Assembly (NCBI RefSeq): GCF_002209485.1
Contig: NZ_NJIX01000001.1
Coordinates: 930,001 to 994,000, forward strand
Direction of reading: 5' to 3'
Source: Achromobacter sp. HZ34
Lineage (GTDB): Bacteria; Pseudomonadota; Gammaproteobacteria; Burkholderiales; Burkholderiaceae_B
DNA length: 64,000 nt
Part shown: one piece after another, positions 17,010-25,004 of the stretch
Position numbering within the stretch: the first letter of the stretch is position 1
Layout of the letters: every line of letters begins with the position of its first letter
Made by a program: the position numbers and the translations under genes
Notes under the pieces: generated by a model
The model's database searches: none
Seen by the model: only the letters and a program-made list of their open reading frames with translations
Told to the model about the DNA's origin: nothing

Positions 17010-18542
17010 CTATTCCAGATCCGGGTGGCGGTCCGCCAGGCGCTGGCGGCGTTGGCGCAGGGACGCCAGCCGCTCTTCCAGTTCCGTGATCTCGGCGTCG
17101 ACTTCCTGCACCGTTTCCTCGATATGGTCGTAGGCCTGCTGCAGCAACACCTTGGCCTCGCGCCGGTTGGCCGCATTGGGCGTGTCGCCGCGCAGGGGCC
17201 GGTTGGCGGTTTCGGGCAGGAAGAACGAGGTCACCAGCCCGACCACGGCCGCGACCATCAGGTAATAGGCCGGCATCATCACGTTGTCGGTCCCTTCCAC
17301 CATCCAGGCGGCAACCGTGGGCGTCAGGCCGGCCACGATGATGGCGACATTGAAGGAACTGGCCAGCGCGCTATAGCGGATGCGGGTGGGAAACAAGGCC
17401 GGCAGCGTGGCCGCCATCACGCCGGTCATGCAGTTCAGCAGGATCGCGATGCACAGCAGGCCCAGGAAGATCAGCCCCGTGTTGTCGCTGCCGATGAAGT
17501 GGAAGGCAGGAATGGCCAGCACCAGCAGGCCGATACTGCCTGCCAGCAGAAAGGGTTTGCGCCCCACCTTGTCGCTGAAGAAACCGACCACCGGCTGCAC
17601 GAACAGCATGCCTATCATCACCACGACGATGATGAGCACGCCATGCTCCTCGGAATAGCCCAGGCTGCTGGACAGGTAGGTGGGCATATAGGTCAGCAGC
17701 ATGTAGTAGGTGATGTTGGTCACCAGCACCACGCCTATGCAGACCAGCAAGGCCTTGCGGTACTTGGAAAAGATTTCCTTGAAGGACACCGTGGGCCGTT
17801 CCTGCACGGCATCGCGGTCTTCCTTTTCCATTTTTTCCAGCTGCTGGGTGAAGGCCGGGGTCTCCTCGGCGGCGTGCCGCAGGTACAGGCCCAGCAGGCC
17901 TAGCGGCCCCGCCACGAAAAACGGCAGGCGCCAGCCCCAGTCCAGGAAGGCCTGTTCCACCAGCGTGGAGTGCAGCAGCACCACCAGGCCCGCGCCCAGT
18001 ACGAAGCCGGCGATGGAGCCGAAGTCCAGCCAACTGCCCAGGAAGCCGCGGCGGCGGTCCGGAGCGTATTCGGCGACGAAGATGGCGGCGCCTGTGTATT
18101 CGCCGCCTACCGAGAAGCCTTGGGCCAGCTTGCACGCCAACAGCAGCAGGGGCGCCCATAGGCCGATGGCCTCGTAGGAAGGAATCAGGCCGATGCAGAA
18201 CGTGCTGATCGCCATGATGATGATGGTCAGCGACAGCACCTTCTGCCGGCCGAAGCGATCGCCCATGACGCCGAAGAACACGCCGCCCAGCGGCCGCACC
18301 AGGAAGGGCACGGAGAAGGTGCCCAGGGCGGCGATGGTCTGCACCGCCGGCGAGGCCTCCGGGAAGAAGACCTTGCCCAGGGCGGTGGCGACGAAACCGT
18401 ATACGCCGAAGTCGAACCACTCCATGGCGTTGCCCAGCGCGGCGGCCGTGACGGCCTTCTTCAGCTTGGCGTTGTCGATGACGGTGATGTCGTCGATGCT
18501 CAGGGGTTGGACGGCGGCGGGATTGGTGGGGGGCTGGCTCAT
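17010..18542 (-). CDS. proP: MFS transporter, ProP-like proline/betaine:proton symporter with C-terminal coiled coil
   Basis: This inner-membrane major facilitator (510 residues) has about 12 helices and ProP signatures: GNAMEWFDFGVYGFVA, RPLGGVFFGVMGDRFGRQ, CKLAQGFSVGGEYTGAA and SVPFLVRP. The C-terminal 60 residues (REAKVLLQQAYDHIEETVQEV and on) form a heptad-rich coiled coil, as in the osmosensory ProP of E. coli. It probably takes up compatible solutes in osmotic stress. ATG 18542 has AAGGAA upstream; an upstream in-frame start at 18575 is less likely. A GGCCTG/CAGGCC hairpin abuts the stop. Confidence 0.85.
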   Translation of the reverse strand: MSQPPTNPAAVQPLSIDDITVIDNAKLKKAVTAAALGNAMEWFDFGVYGFVATALGKVFFPEASPAVQTIAALGTFSVPFLVRPLGGVFFGVMGDRFGRQKVLSLTIIIMAISTFCIGLIPSYEAIGLWAPLLLLACKLAQGFSVGGEYTGAAIFVAEYAPDRRRGFLGSWLDFGSIAGFVLGAGLVVLLHSTLVEQAFLDWGWRLPFFVAGPLGLLGLYLRHAAEETPAFTQQLEKMEKEDRDAVQERPTVSFKEIFSKYRKALLVCIGVVLVTNITYYMLLTYMPTYLSSSLGYSEEHGVLIIVVVMIGMLFVQPVVGFFSDKVGRKPFLLAGSIGLLVLAIPAFHFIGSDNTGLIFLGLLCIAILLNCMTGVMAATLPALFPTRIRYSALASSFNVAIIVAGLTPTVAAWMVEGTDNVMMPAYYLMVAAVVGLVTSFFLPETANRPLRGDTPNAANRREAKVLLQQAYDHIEETVQEVDAEITELEERLASLRQRRQRLADRHPDLE

Positions 18543-18911
18543 GGGACGTTCCTTGTCGGCCTGTCGTACCGACATTTTGTATGCGCCGCATAGAATCTGG
18601 CCAGGGCATGGCCAGGCCAGATCAAAATGGCGGAAATGTCCCCTGCTCTGCAGTTTGCGTGCCCGGTCAGCCGGAACGTCGATGCGCCCGCTCGCGCCGC
18701 CGCCGGTAGCGCGCTGCGAGAAGACCGTCCAGAACGTGCCACCGGCGCGGAAGCAGGCCGTCAGATCGTGCCTTAGACCAGGAGCGCCAGGAACGCTAGT
18801 TCCGGGAAAGGGGCGATAGCCCGAAAAAGGGGCGATGGGGTCTCCCCCATCATCAAAAAATTCTTCTATGAGAGAGGGTTCGAAGCCGCCAACCTCACCG
18901 CAAAAAAACAG
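18543..18911. other. intergenic region between proP-like and M50/HlyD genes
   Basis: These 369 bases hold the proP-like promoter region at the left and the terminator of the secretion cluster at the right. I found no gene. The motif GGGGCGAT recurs near 18820 and 18829. Confidence 0.5.
18820..18851 (-). terminator. intrinsic terminator of the giant-protein/secretion cluster
   Basis: On the reverse strand GATGGGG and CCCCATC form a 7-bp stem with a 4-base loop (18834-18851) followed by GCCCCTTTTT. It lies about 60 bases past the last gene of the five-gene cluster, a suitable place for its end. Confidence 0.6.
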
Positions 18912-21023
18912 CTAGAACCCCGCCTCGCGCTGCACGATGGCGACACCCTCTCGGATCCAGCGGCCAGCCAGGCTTTCACGCCCGGCCCCCAGGCTGGCCA
19001 CGCCATTGAACTCGCGCGCCAGGGCAACCCCATCCGCGCAATCGCCCACCCGCACCCGCCAGGTCGCCTGCAAAGGCACCAGCTGATTCGTCTTGCGGTC
19101 CATTTCCGCGGGAATCGGCCCGCCATAGACGCTCGCCACCGCGGGCTCATCCAAAGCCCCCAGGTTCACCTTGTCCAGCGCCTGTACCTTGCAATGCAGC
19201 GCCGCCGCCTCGGCCAGTGAAGGAATGAAGGTGACGGCCTGCCCCGGTCGCACGCGGCTGACGTCGTATTCATCCACGTAGGCATCCCCCTTGATGCCCG
19301 CCGGCCCGATCACATCGAACAGATGCTCCCCGCGCGGCAGCCACGTCCCCGCGGCGGGCGCCTCGCCCGGCAGGTTCACGCGGCCATCGAAAGGCGCGCG
19401 TATCGTCAGATGATCGATCTGGGCCTGCAGCCCCGCCACGGCCTGCCGCGCGCCTTCCCAGCGCTTGCGCAGCGCCACGCCCTGCTGCCGCAAACGATCG
19501 TCGAAAGACTGCTGCTGCACCTTCCAACGCAAGGTGGCCTCCTCGGCCTGCGCCGCCTTGACCTGGTACGCCAGATCCGGCGACACCACCACCGCCAGGA
19601 CGTCGCCCGCCGCCACCTGCTGCCCGTCGCGCGCAAAAGACTGCGCCGCCAGATACCCCGGCGCCGCCGTATACAGGCCCTGCGCCTGCGCCGGCCCGAA
19701 CACCGCGGGCGCGCTGACACCGCCATGCCACGGCAGCACCAGGAATCCGATCAGCGCCAGCGCAACGATCACCGTGCGCGCCGTTTCCCGCCCCCACCGC
19801 AACTCCGCGCGCCGCTTCCACGAGACGGCGGCCTCCTGCGCGATCGGCCGCACGATGAACCAGCCGAACTCCACGCAGAACAGCAGCATCCCCAGCACCT
19901 TGAAGAAGGCGTGATAGACGATCAAGGCAATGGAGAAGAACACCGCCAGCCGGTACAACCAAGTGGCGAAGGAAAAACCGATCAGGAAGCGGCGCCGCGC
20001 GGGGCTGAAGGGTTCGGGCTGCGGATCACCGAAGCCGAACAGCACCTCGCGCAGCCACCAGCGTCCCAAGGCGAACGCGCGCTCGTGCAGGTTCGGCATA
20101 TCCAGCCAATCCGACAGCAGGAAATAGCCGTCGAAGCGCATGAAGGGACTGGCGTTGATCGCCAGCGTCCCCACCCAGGACGTGGTCGCAAGCAGGAACG
20201 CCCCCGCCTTCAATGGCCCATCCGGCAGCAGGCTCCAGGCCAGCGTCGCGAAGGCCGCCAGCGCGATCTCCGTCAGCATCCCCGCCGCCCCGATGCGCAG
20301 GCGCCGTGCACGGCTGGAAACCTTCCACGCCTCCGTGGTGTCGGTGTAAAGCACCGGCAGCATCACCAGGAACGCCACCCCCATGGTCGGCACGCGGCAG
20401 CCATAGCGCTGCGCCGTGTAGGCATGGCCGAACTCGTGCAGCACCTTGGCGCAACCCAGCGCGATACCGACCGCGACGATGCCCTGCGCATCGGCATAGC
20501 CGTGGAAGGTATGAATGAATTCATCCCAATGCCGCGACACCAGGAACAGACCCGCCAACGCGCAGGCGCCGACCAGGTACCAGAAGACCTTGCTGTACGC
20601 GAACGCCACCACACCCGCGCTGCGCCGCAGGAAACCCATCGGATGCCACAACGGTATCCGTATCATCAGATAGTGCTTGAGCAGCCACATCGCGCTGCTC
20701 GATCGCGTGGCTTGCGCGTGCTGCGCCAGCCGATCGGTGTCCGTCGCCGAACGTGACACCAGCAGGTTCTGCTGGCTGAGCATGCGCAGCAAGGCTTCGA
20801 CATCCGCCACCGTCACCTGCAGCGTGGTTTCGCGGTTCACGCAATCGACGATGGCCTGGGCGTCGTCCAGGCCCCAGCGCGCCAGGATCTCGAAGGCCGG
20901 CCAGCCGATCTGGAAGAAGCGGTTGGCGGCGGGATCGTGCAGCATCCACGTGGGCGCGCCCTCGGGCAGCGCGGCGCCGGGCGTCAGCGTCAGTTCCTGG
21001 CGAAGTTGCGGCAGTCTGTCCAT
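18912..21023 (-). CDS. site-2-protease (M50) / HlyD fusion with PqqD-like N-terminus
   Basis: The 703-residue protein has three parts. Residues 1-90 (WMLHDPAANRFFQIGW, LLRMLSQQNLL) look like a PqqD/RRE-type winged helix. Residues about 140-430 are a multi-helix membrane domain with the metalloprotease motif HEFGH (196-200) and the third-ligand region FMRFDGYF (near 297). From about 445 there is a periplasmic biotinyl-lipoyl/HlyD region with coiled coil and APFDGRVNLPG. KEGG-type annotation of relatives is putative peptide zinc metalloprotease. The catalytic His and Glu are intact, so cleavage of a membrane-bound partner is plausible. It is last in the cluster, 38 bp after the GAF-HlyD gene. 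Confidence 0.85.
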   Translation of the reverse strand: MDRLPQLRQELTLTPGAALPEGAPTWMLHDPAANRFFQIGWPAFEILARWGLDDAQAIVDCVNRETTLQVTVADVEALLRMLSQQNLLVSRSATDTDRLAQHAQATRSSSAMWLLKHYLMIRIPLWHPMGFLRRSAGVVAFAYSKVFWYLVGACALAGLFLVSRHWDEFIHTFHGYADAQGIVAVGIALGCAKVLHEFGHAYTAQRYGCRVPTMGVAFLVMLPVLYTDTTEAWKVSSRARRLRIGAAGMLTEIALAAFATLAWSLLPDGPLKAGAFLLATTSWVGTLAINASPFMRFDGYFLLSDWLDMPNLHERAFALGRWWLREVLFGFGDPQPEPFSPARRRFLIGFSFATWLYRLAVFFSIALIVYHAFFKVLGMLLFCVEFGWFIVRPIAQEAAVSWKRRAELRWGRETARTVIVALALIGFLVLPWHGGVSAPAVFGPAQAQGLYTAAPGYLAAQSFARDGQQVAAGDVLAVVVSPDLAYQVKAAQAEEATLRWKVQQQSFDDRLRQQGVALRKRWEGARQAVAGLQAQIDHLTIRAPFDGRVNLPGEAPAAGTWLPRGEHLFDVIGPAGIKGDAYVDEYDVSRVRPGQAVTFIPSLAEAAALHCKVQALDKVNLGALDEPAVASVYGGPIPAEMDRKTNQLVPLQATWRVRVGDCADGVALAREFNGVASLGAGRESLAGRWIREGVAIVQREAGF

Positions 21024-21061
21024 GGCGCAAAGGGTTCGGCTTCAGGCGGCGGGCGCGCGCC

Positions 21062-22504
21062 CTACCAGCCCAGCCACTGGCGGGCCAGGGTCAGTGGCCG
21101 GCGCAGCACGTAGTAGATCAAGGGGACCCACTCGCCGCGGATGCGCGCGCTGCCCATCGCGCCCAAGGGCGGATGCGTGCCCGCGTCGGCATCGGCGAAG
21201 CTGGCCCGGACGCGGTAGGCCAGCACGCCATCCGGCGTGGGCTCGGCCCGGTACGCGACGGAATCGATGGTGGCTTCGTAGGAGGCGAGCGGAGAACTCT
21301 TGGGGTAAAGGGTGATGGCCTGGCCGGGTTTGACGTCGACGTTGTCGGCAACCGGGATGTAGGCCGTCAATTCCACGTGGGCGGGATCGGCCAGCAGCAG
21401 GATGCGTTCGCCCACCGACACCGCCTTGCCGGTCCATTCATTGGGGTCGCTGAACACCGCGACGCCCGCTCGCGTGGCACTCACCTGCACGCGCGCCAAC
21501 TGCGCGGCGGTGTAGTCCAGCTGTACGGCGCTCTGGTCCAGCTTGCCCTTCTTGTCAGCCATGTCCAGGCGATTGCGGTCATCGGTCACCGCCAGTTGCG
21601 CGACCTGCCGATATTCTTCCTGCGCGGTATCGAAGTCCTTGCGCGCCGACGCGTAGCGCGATTTCAGCGTCGTCGCATCCAGGCCCAGCAGGGCCGTGCC
21701 GGCGGCAACCGCCTGGTTGGGCTGCACGTACAGATGGTCGATCACGCCGTCCAGCGGTGCCCGCACGACAAAAGGATTCTGGGCCGTGACTTCGGCCGGC
21801 GCCAGCACGGTCAGGCGCAAGGGGACCAGGCACAGCAGCACCAACGCCAGCAGCGCCAGGCGCTGGGTGCGCCCGGGCCGCAACACCTTGCGGGCATGGT
21901 CGCCCAACAGGGGGCGCGGGCCGAAGGCCTGCACGGCATGGCCCCACACCTGCGCCAACTCGGCCAGCAGGACACGCTCACTGGCCGTCCAGGCTTCGTC
22001 GCGTGCGAATACCACCGCGCCCAGCGTCTTGCCGTCGCGTCCCGGCAAGGGCAGCCACAAGGCGTGCGCCGGCCACCAGGCTTGCCATTCCGCCGTGACG
22101 TTCGGCGCGGCGGCTTGCAGATCGGCGGCCGTAAAGGCACGCGGACCCACCACCGGCGGTACGTCCACGCCGGCCAGGGCACCCCGGCCGAGCGCGCGGC
22201 ACAGACTGTCGAGCCACTGCACATAAGGCGCGTTGGCGTCGCTATGCGGCAGGCCCGACACCGCGCTCACCTTGCCGGTGGCCTCGCCGCGCCACAAGGC
22301 GGCCTGGCGATAAGGGATCAGCGACAGCGTTTCATTGACGATGGTGAAGCCCAGCGTGGCATCGCTTTGCGCCGTACGCGCCCGTGCGGCCAGTTGCCAC
22401 AGCAGCGCCAACTGCTGCGCGTCGATGTGCACCTTGCCGGCATCGTCCTGCGCCTGCGCGGCCTGGGCGGAGACCGATACGTCGGGACCACTTGCCATGA
22501 TCAT
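21062..22504 (-). CDS. HlyD-family adaptor with N-terminal GAF-like domain
   Basis: The 480-residue protein has about 200 residues before its single membrane helix (RLALLALVLLCLVPLRLTVL, near 216-235). That part resembles a GAF domain: ARARTAQSDATLGFTIVNE, LWLPLPGRDGKTLGAVVFARD and ERVLLAELAQVWGHAV. The periplasmic part is a membrane-fusion protein: VRAPLDGVIDHLYVQPNQAV, a coiled coil, then AYIPVADNVDVKPGQAITLY. The start overlaps the previous stop as TGATG. A cytoplasmic GAF domain on an export adaptor suggests that export is regulated by a signal or partner. This is inference. Confidence 0.82.
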   Translation of the reverse strand: MIMASGPDVSVSAQAAQAQDDAGKVHIDAQQLALLWQLAARARTAQSDATLGFTIVNETLSLIPYRQAALWRGEATGKVSAVSGLPHSDANAPYVQWLDSLCRALGRGALAGVDVPPVVGPRAFTAADLQAAAPNVTAEWQAWWPAHALWLPLPGRDGKTLGAVVFARDEAWTASERVLLAELAQVWGHAVQAFGPRPLLGDHARKVLRPGRTQRLALLALVLLCLVPLRLTVLAPAEVTAQNPFVVRAPLDGVIDHLYVQPNQAVAAGTALLGLDATTLKSRYASARKDFDTAQEEYRQVAQLAVTDDRNRLDMADKKGKLDQSAVQLDYTAAQLARVQVSATRAGVAVFSDPNEWTGKAVSVGERILLLADPAHVELTAYIPVADNVDVKPGQAITLYPKSSPLASYEATIDSVAYRAEPTPDGVLAYRVRASFADADAGTHPPLGAMGSARIRGEWVPLIYYVLRRPLTLARQWLGW

Positions 22505-23406
22505 CAACGCGACGCGAACGTCGCCCAGCCGCTCATGCCGGGCAACAGATCCGGCATGCTACCCGTGATTTCGGCGGTCACGTCCACGGTCTGGGTGACC
22601 GGATCGACCTTGGCGCCGATACGCGCCACCTGGGCGGGATAGGTCTTGCCCACCTCATCCACCTGCACTTCCAGCTTGTGGCCGGGCTTGAGCCACGCCA
22701 GCCACTTGGACGGGACGATCATCTTCAATTCCAGGCGGCTGGTGTCGATCAGCGTCAGCACCGGCTTGCCCGGCTCGGCAAACTGCTGCGGCGCGGCCAT
22801 GCGCTTGGACACGCGTCCGTCGAACGGCGCGGCAATGGCGCATTTGCTTACCGTGGCCTGCATGTACGCCACTTCCGCATTGGTGGCCTTGGCTTTGGCG
22901 GCAGCTTGCTGCACTTCCAGCTCGCCCACCGAATGCAGCTGCGCCAGGCGCTGGTTGACGCGCAGCAGGTCGCCGGCGGCGCCCGCCTCGGCTTGCGACT
23001 TGCGCAGTTGGGCGTTGTACAGGGAGCAGTCGAACGTAACCAGCGTCTGGCCCGCCTTGAAGGCGTCGCCGTCGCGCAAGGGCAAGGTGGCGATCTTGGC
23101 GGGAATCTCGCTGGAGATATCCACCTGGTCGCGCGATACGAGCTGGATGCGGATACGGTCGTCTTCGGCCGCGGGCGCGGGCGGCACCGCGCCCGGCGTG
23201 CCGGTGGCGGCAACAGGCGATAGCGCTGACGGCGCCGATGCAGACACAGGCGATGCGGCGCCGGCGTTCACGGCTACCGGCGGGTTACCGCCAGCGGCAT
23301 CAGCCTGACCGAACGGCAATGCAAGCGGCAGGGCCAGCGCCAATGCCAAGGCCAGCGTGGCATGCGGCGGGCGTGCCAGCCGGCCTGCCCTGTCGATAAA
23401 CGTCAT
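22504..23406 (-). CDS. periplasmic adaptor (membrane fusion protein)
   Basis: The 300-residue protein has a signal peptide or N-terminal anchor (ATLALALALALPLALPFGQADA), a Pro/Ala-rich spacer, then a compact adaptor fold. The lipoyl halves are KIATLPLRDGDAFKAGQTLVTFD and CAIAAPFDGRVSKRMAAPQQ, joined by a short hairpin with KSQAEAGAAGDLLRVNQRLA. It ends with a beta-barrel segment. It is the RND/type-I adaptor class that links an inner-membrane unit to TolC. It overlaps the TolC-like gene by 4 bp and the GAF-HlyD gene by 1 bp. Confidence 0.85.
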   Translation of the reverse strand: MTFIDRAGRLARPPHATLALALALALPLALPFGQADAAGGNPPVAVNAGAASPVSASAPSALSPVAATGTPGAVPPAPAAEDDRIRIQLVSRDQVDISSEIPAKIATLPLRDGDAFKAGQTLVTFDCSLYNAQLRKSQAEAGAAGDLLRVNQRLAQLHSVGELEVQQAAAKAKATNAEVAYMQATVSKCAIAAPFDGRVSKRMAAPQQFAEPGKPVLTLIDTSRLELKMIVPSKWLAWLKPGHKLEVQVDEVGKTYPAQVARIGAKVDPVTQTVDVTAEITGSMPDLLPGMSGWATFASR

Positions 23407-25004
23407 TGCGCCTTCACCTCGGACGCGGCAGGCGCGGCGACGGCGCCGTTGCCCAGCGCGGCCCAGCGTTGCTGTTCGCTACGGATGGCCTGTTCCAGCG
23501 TATTCAGGTCCTTGGCCTGCACCGTGTCCGGCACCGGGTCCAGGCCCAGGGTCGCCAGCATCTGGCCATAGGCATTCTCCAGTTCGCCGTAGCTCTGGTA
23601 CAAGCGCAATTCCGACATCATGGCCGCGGTGGCCGCGCGGATCTCGTCGAGCTTGCCCTGGGCGCTGGCCTGGGTGGCGTTGTGGGTGTGCTGCAGGATC
23701 TGCTGATCGACATCGTTCATCTGCTTGAGCAGGTTGAACTGGCGCTGCTTGGCGCCCAGCTGCGAACGGGCGACGTGTACCTGCGTCAGCACGGCCATGC
23801 TGAGCGCCAGCCTTTGCGTCTTGGCGACTGCCAGTTGCGCGTCGGCCGCGCCCGTGATGTTCTTGATGTTCAACAGATTCAGCAGGTTCCAGCTGACACT
23901 GACGCCGGCCGAACGCCAGTTGTTGTAGACCAGGAAACTGTTGCTGTCGTAATGCTGGCCCAGACTCAGCTCGATGCCGGGCAACAGCTTGGCCATCGCC
24001 TTGTGCGTCTCGTTGATGCTGATGCGTTCGTTGTAGCTGGCCTCGACCAGTTCAGGCCGGCGCTCCAGCGCCGTTTCTTCCATCTGCGGCATCGGCATGT
24101 CGAATTGCGGCACCGCGAAGTCGCGCGGCGGCGCCAGGGTGTAATCCTGGCCCGGATCGACGTTCATCAAGGACGCCAGGCGCGGCTTGGCCTGCTCCAG
24201 ATTGTCGCGGATTTCCTCCAACTGGCGCATCAGCTCCAGCAATGCGTGCTGGTAGTTCAGCGTATCGACCGGCGCGCGCAGGTTCTCGCGTTGCGCCTGG
24301 CGCGAATCCTGCAGCGCCGTGCCGGCCTGGTCCAGCAGCGGGCCGATGCGGTCGCGCAGGCGCTGCGCACCGGTGGCCTGCCAGTAGGCTTCACGGACCT
24401 GCTGCATCAGCAGTTGCACGACCTTGCGGCGACGCTGCTCCAGCACCAGGACGTGATCGGCCTGTTCCTTGGCCTCGAAGTAGCTGACCCCGAAGTCCAG
24501 CAGGTTCCAGGAGAAAGACAGATCCGCCGTGCGGTTCGTCTTGTCCGTGGAATAGGAAGGCGCCAGGGACTGTTCATTCGTGAAGACGTTGGTCGATGAC
24601 GACGCCAGCGGATGGTTGCGATTGTTGTAGCCGGCGGCGGTCGTCAGCTTGGGCAGCAGGTCGAAGTTGGACAAGTCCAGCTGGCGCTGGCCCAGCGCCT
24701 CTTCCATCATCTTCAGGCGATGGTCCAGGTTGTAGCGAATCGCCCGCGCCATCGCCTCGTCCAGCGTGATCGGACCCGCGATGGGCGGCTGCTGCGTAAA
24801 CATCGTCGCGCGATCGTCACGCGCGGTCTGGGCCCGTTCGGCGTCGGTGAAAGGCGTCGGCTTTATCGCGCAGCCGGCCAACAATACCGTTACGAAAGAC
24901 AGCGCCAGCAATGCCGGACGCGTGGGACGCGTCGCCATGGTCAGGGAATTCACTTTGGGTTGCTCTTCTACGTAGTATTGGAGTGAAGGTTCTGGAAAAT
25001 TCAT
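23403..25004 (-). CDS. TolC-family outer-membrane efflux lipoprotein
   Basis: This 533-residue outer-membrane factor shows a lipobox LLAGC near residue 45 followed by long alpha-helical repeats typical of TolC/NodT proteins (HRLKMMEEALGQRQLDLSNFDLLPKL, PELVEASYNERISINETHKA). Start 25004 overlaps the stop of the giant gene by 4 bp. An internal ATG at 24938 would place the signal sequence at the very N-terminus and is a fair alternative. It should form the outer-membrane channel of the secretion unit. Confidence 0.87.
   Translation of the reverse strand: MNFPEPSLQYYVEEQPKVNSLTMATRPTRPALLALSFVTVLLAGCAIKPTPFTDAERAQTARDDRATMFTQQPPIAGPITLDEAMARAIRYNLDHRLKMMEEALGQRQLDLSNFDLLPKLTTAAGYNNRNHPLASSSTNVFTNEQSLAPSYSTDKTNRTADLSFSWNLLDFGVSYFEAKEQADHVLVLEQRRRKVVQLLMQQVREAYWQATGAQRLRDRIGPLLDQAGTALQDSRQAQRENLRAPVDTLNYQHALLELMRQLEEIRDNLEQAKPRLASLMNVDPGQDYTLAPPRDFAVPQFDMPMPQMEETALERRPELVEASYNERISINETHKAMAKLLPGIELSLGQHYDSNSFLVYNNWRSAGVSVSWNLLNLLNIKNITGAADAQLAVAKTQRLALSMAVLTQVHVARSQLGAKQRQFNLLKQMNDVDQQILQHTHNATQASAQGKLDEIRAATAAMMSELRLYQSYGELENAYGQMLATLGLDPVPDTVQAKDLNTLEQAIRSEQQRWAALGNGAVAAPAASEVKAQ

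Noticed and set aside
18834-18851. Terminator on the plus strand for the hairpin at 18834-18851
   Set aside because: On the plus strand the stem is followed by ATCAAAAAA; only the reverse strand has a T-run, so it is assigned to the minus strand.
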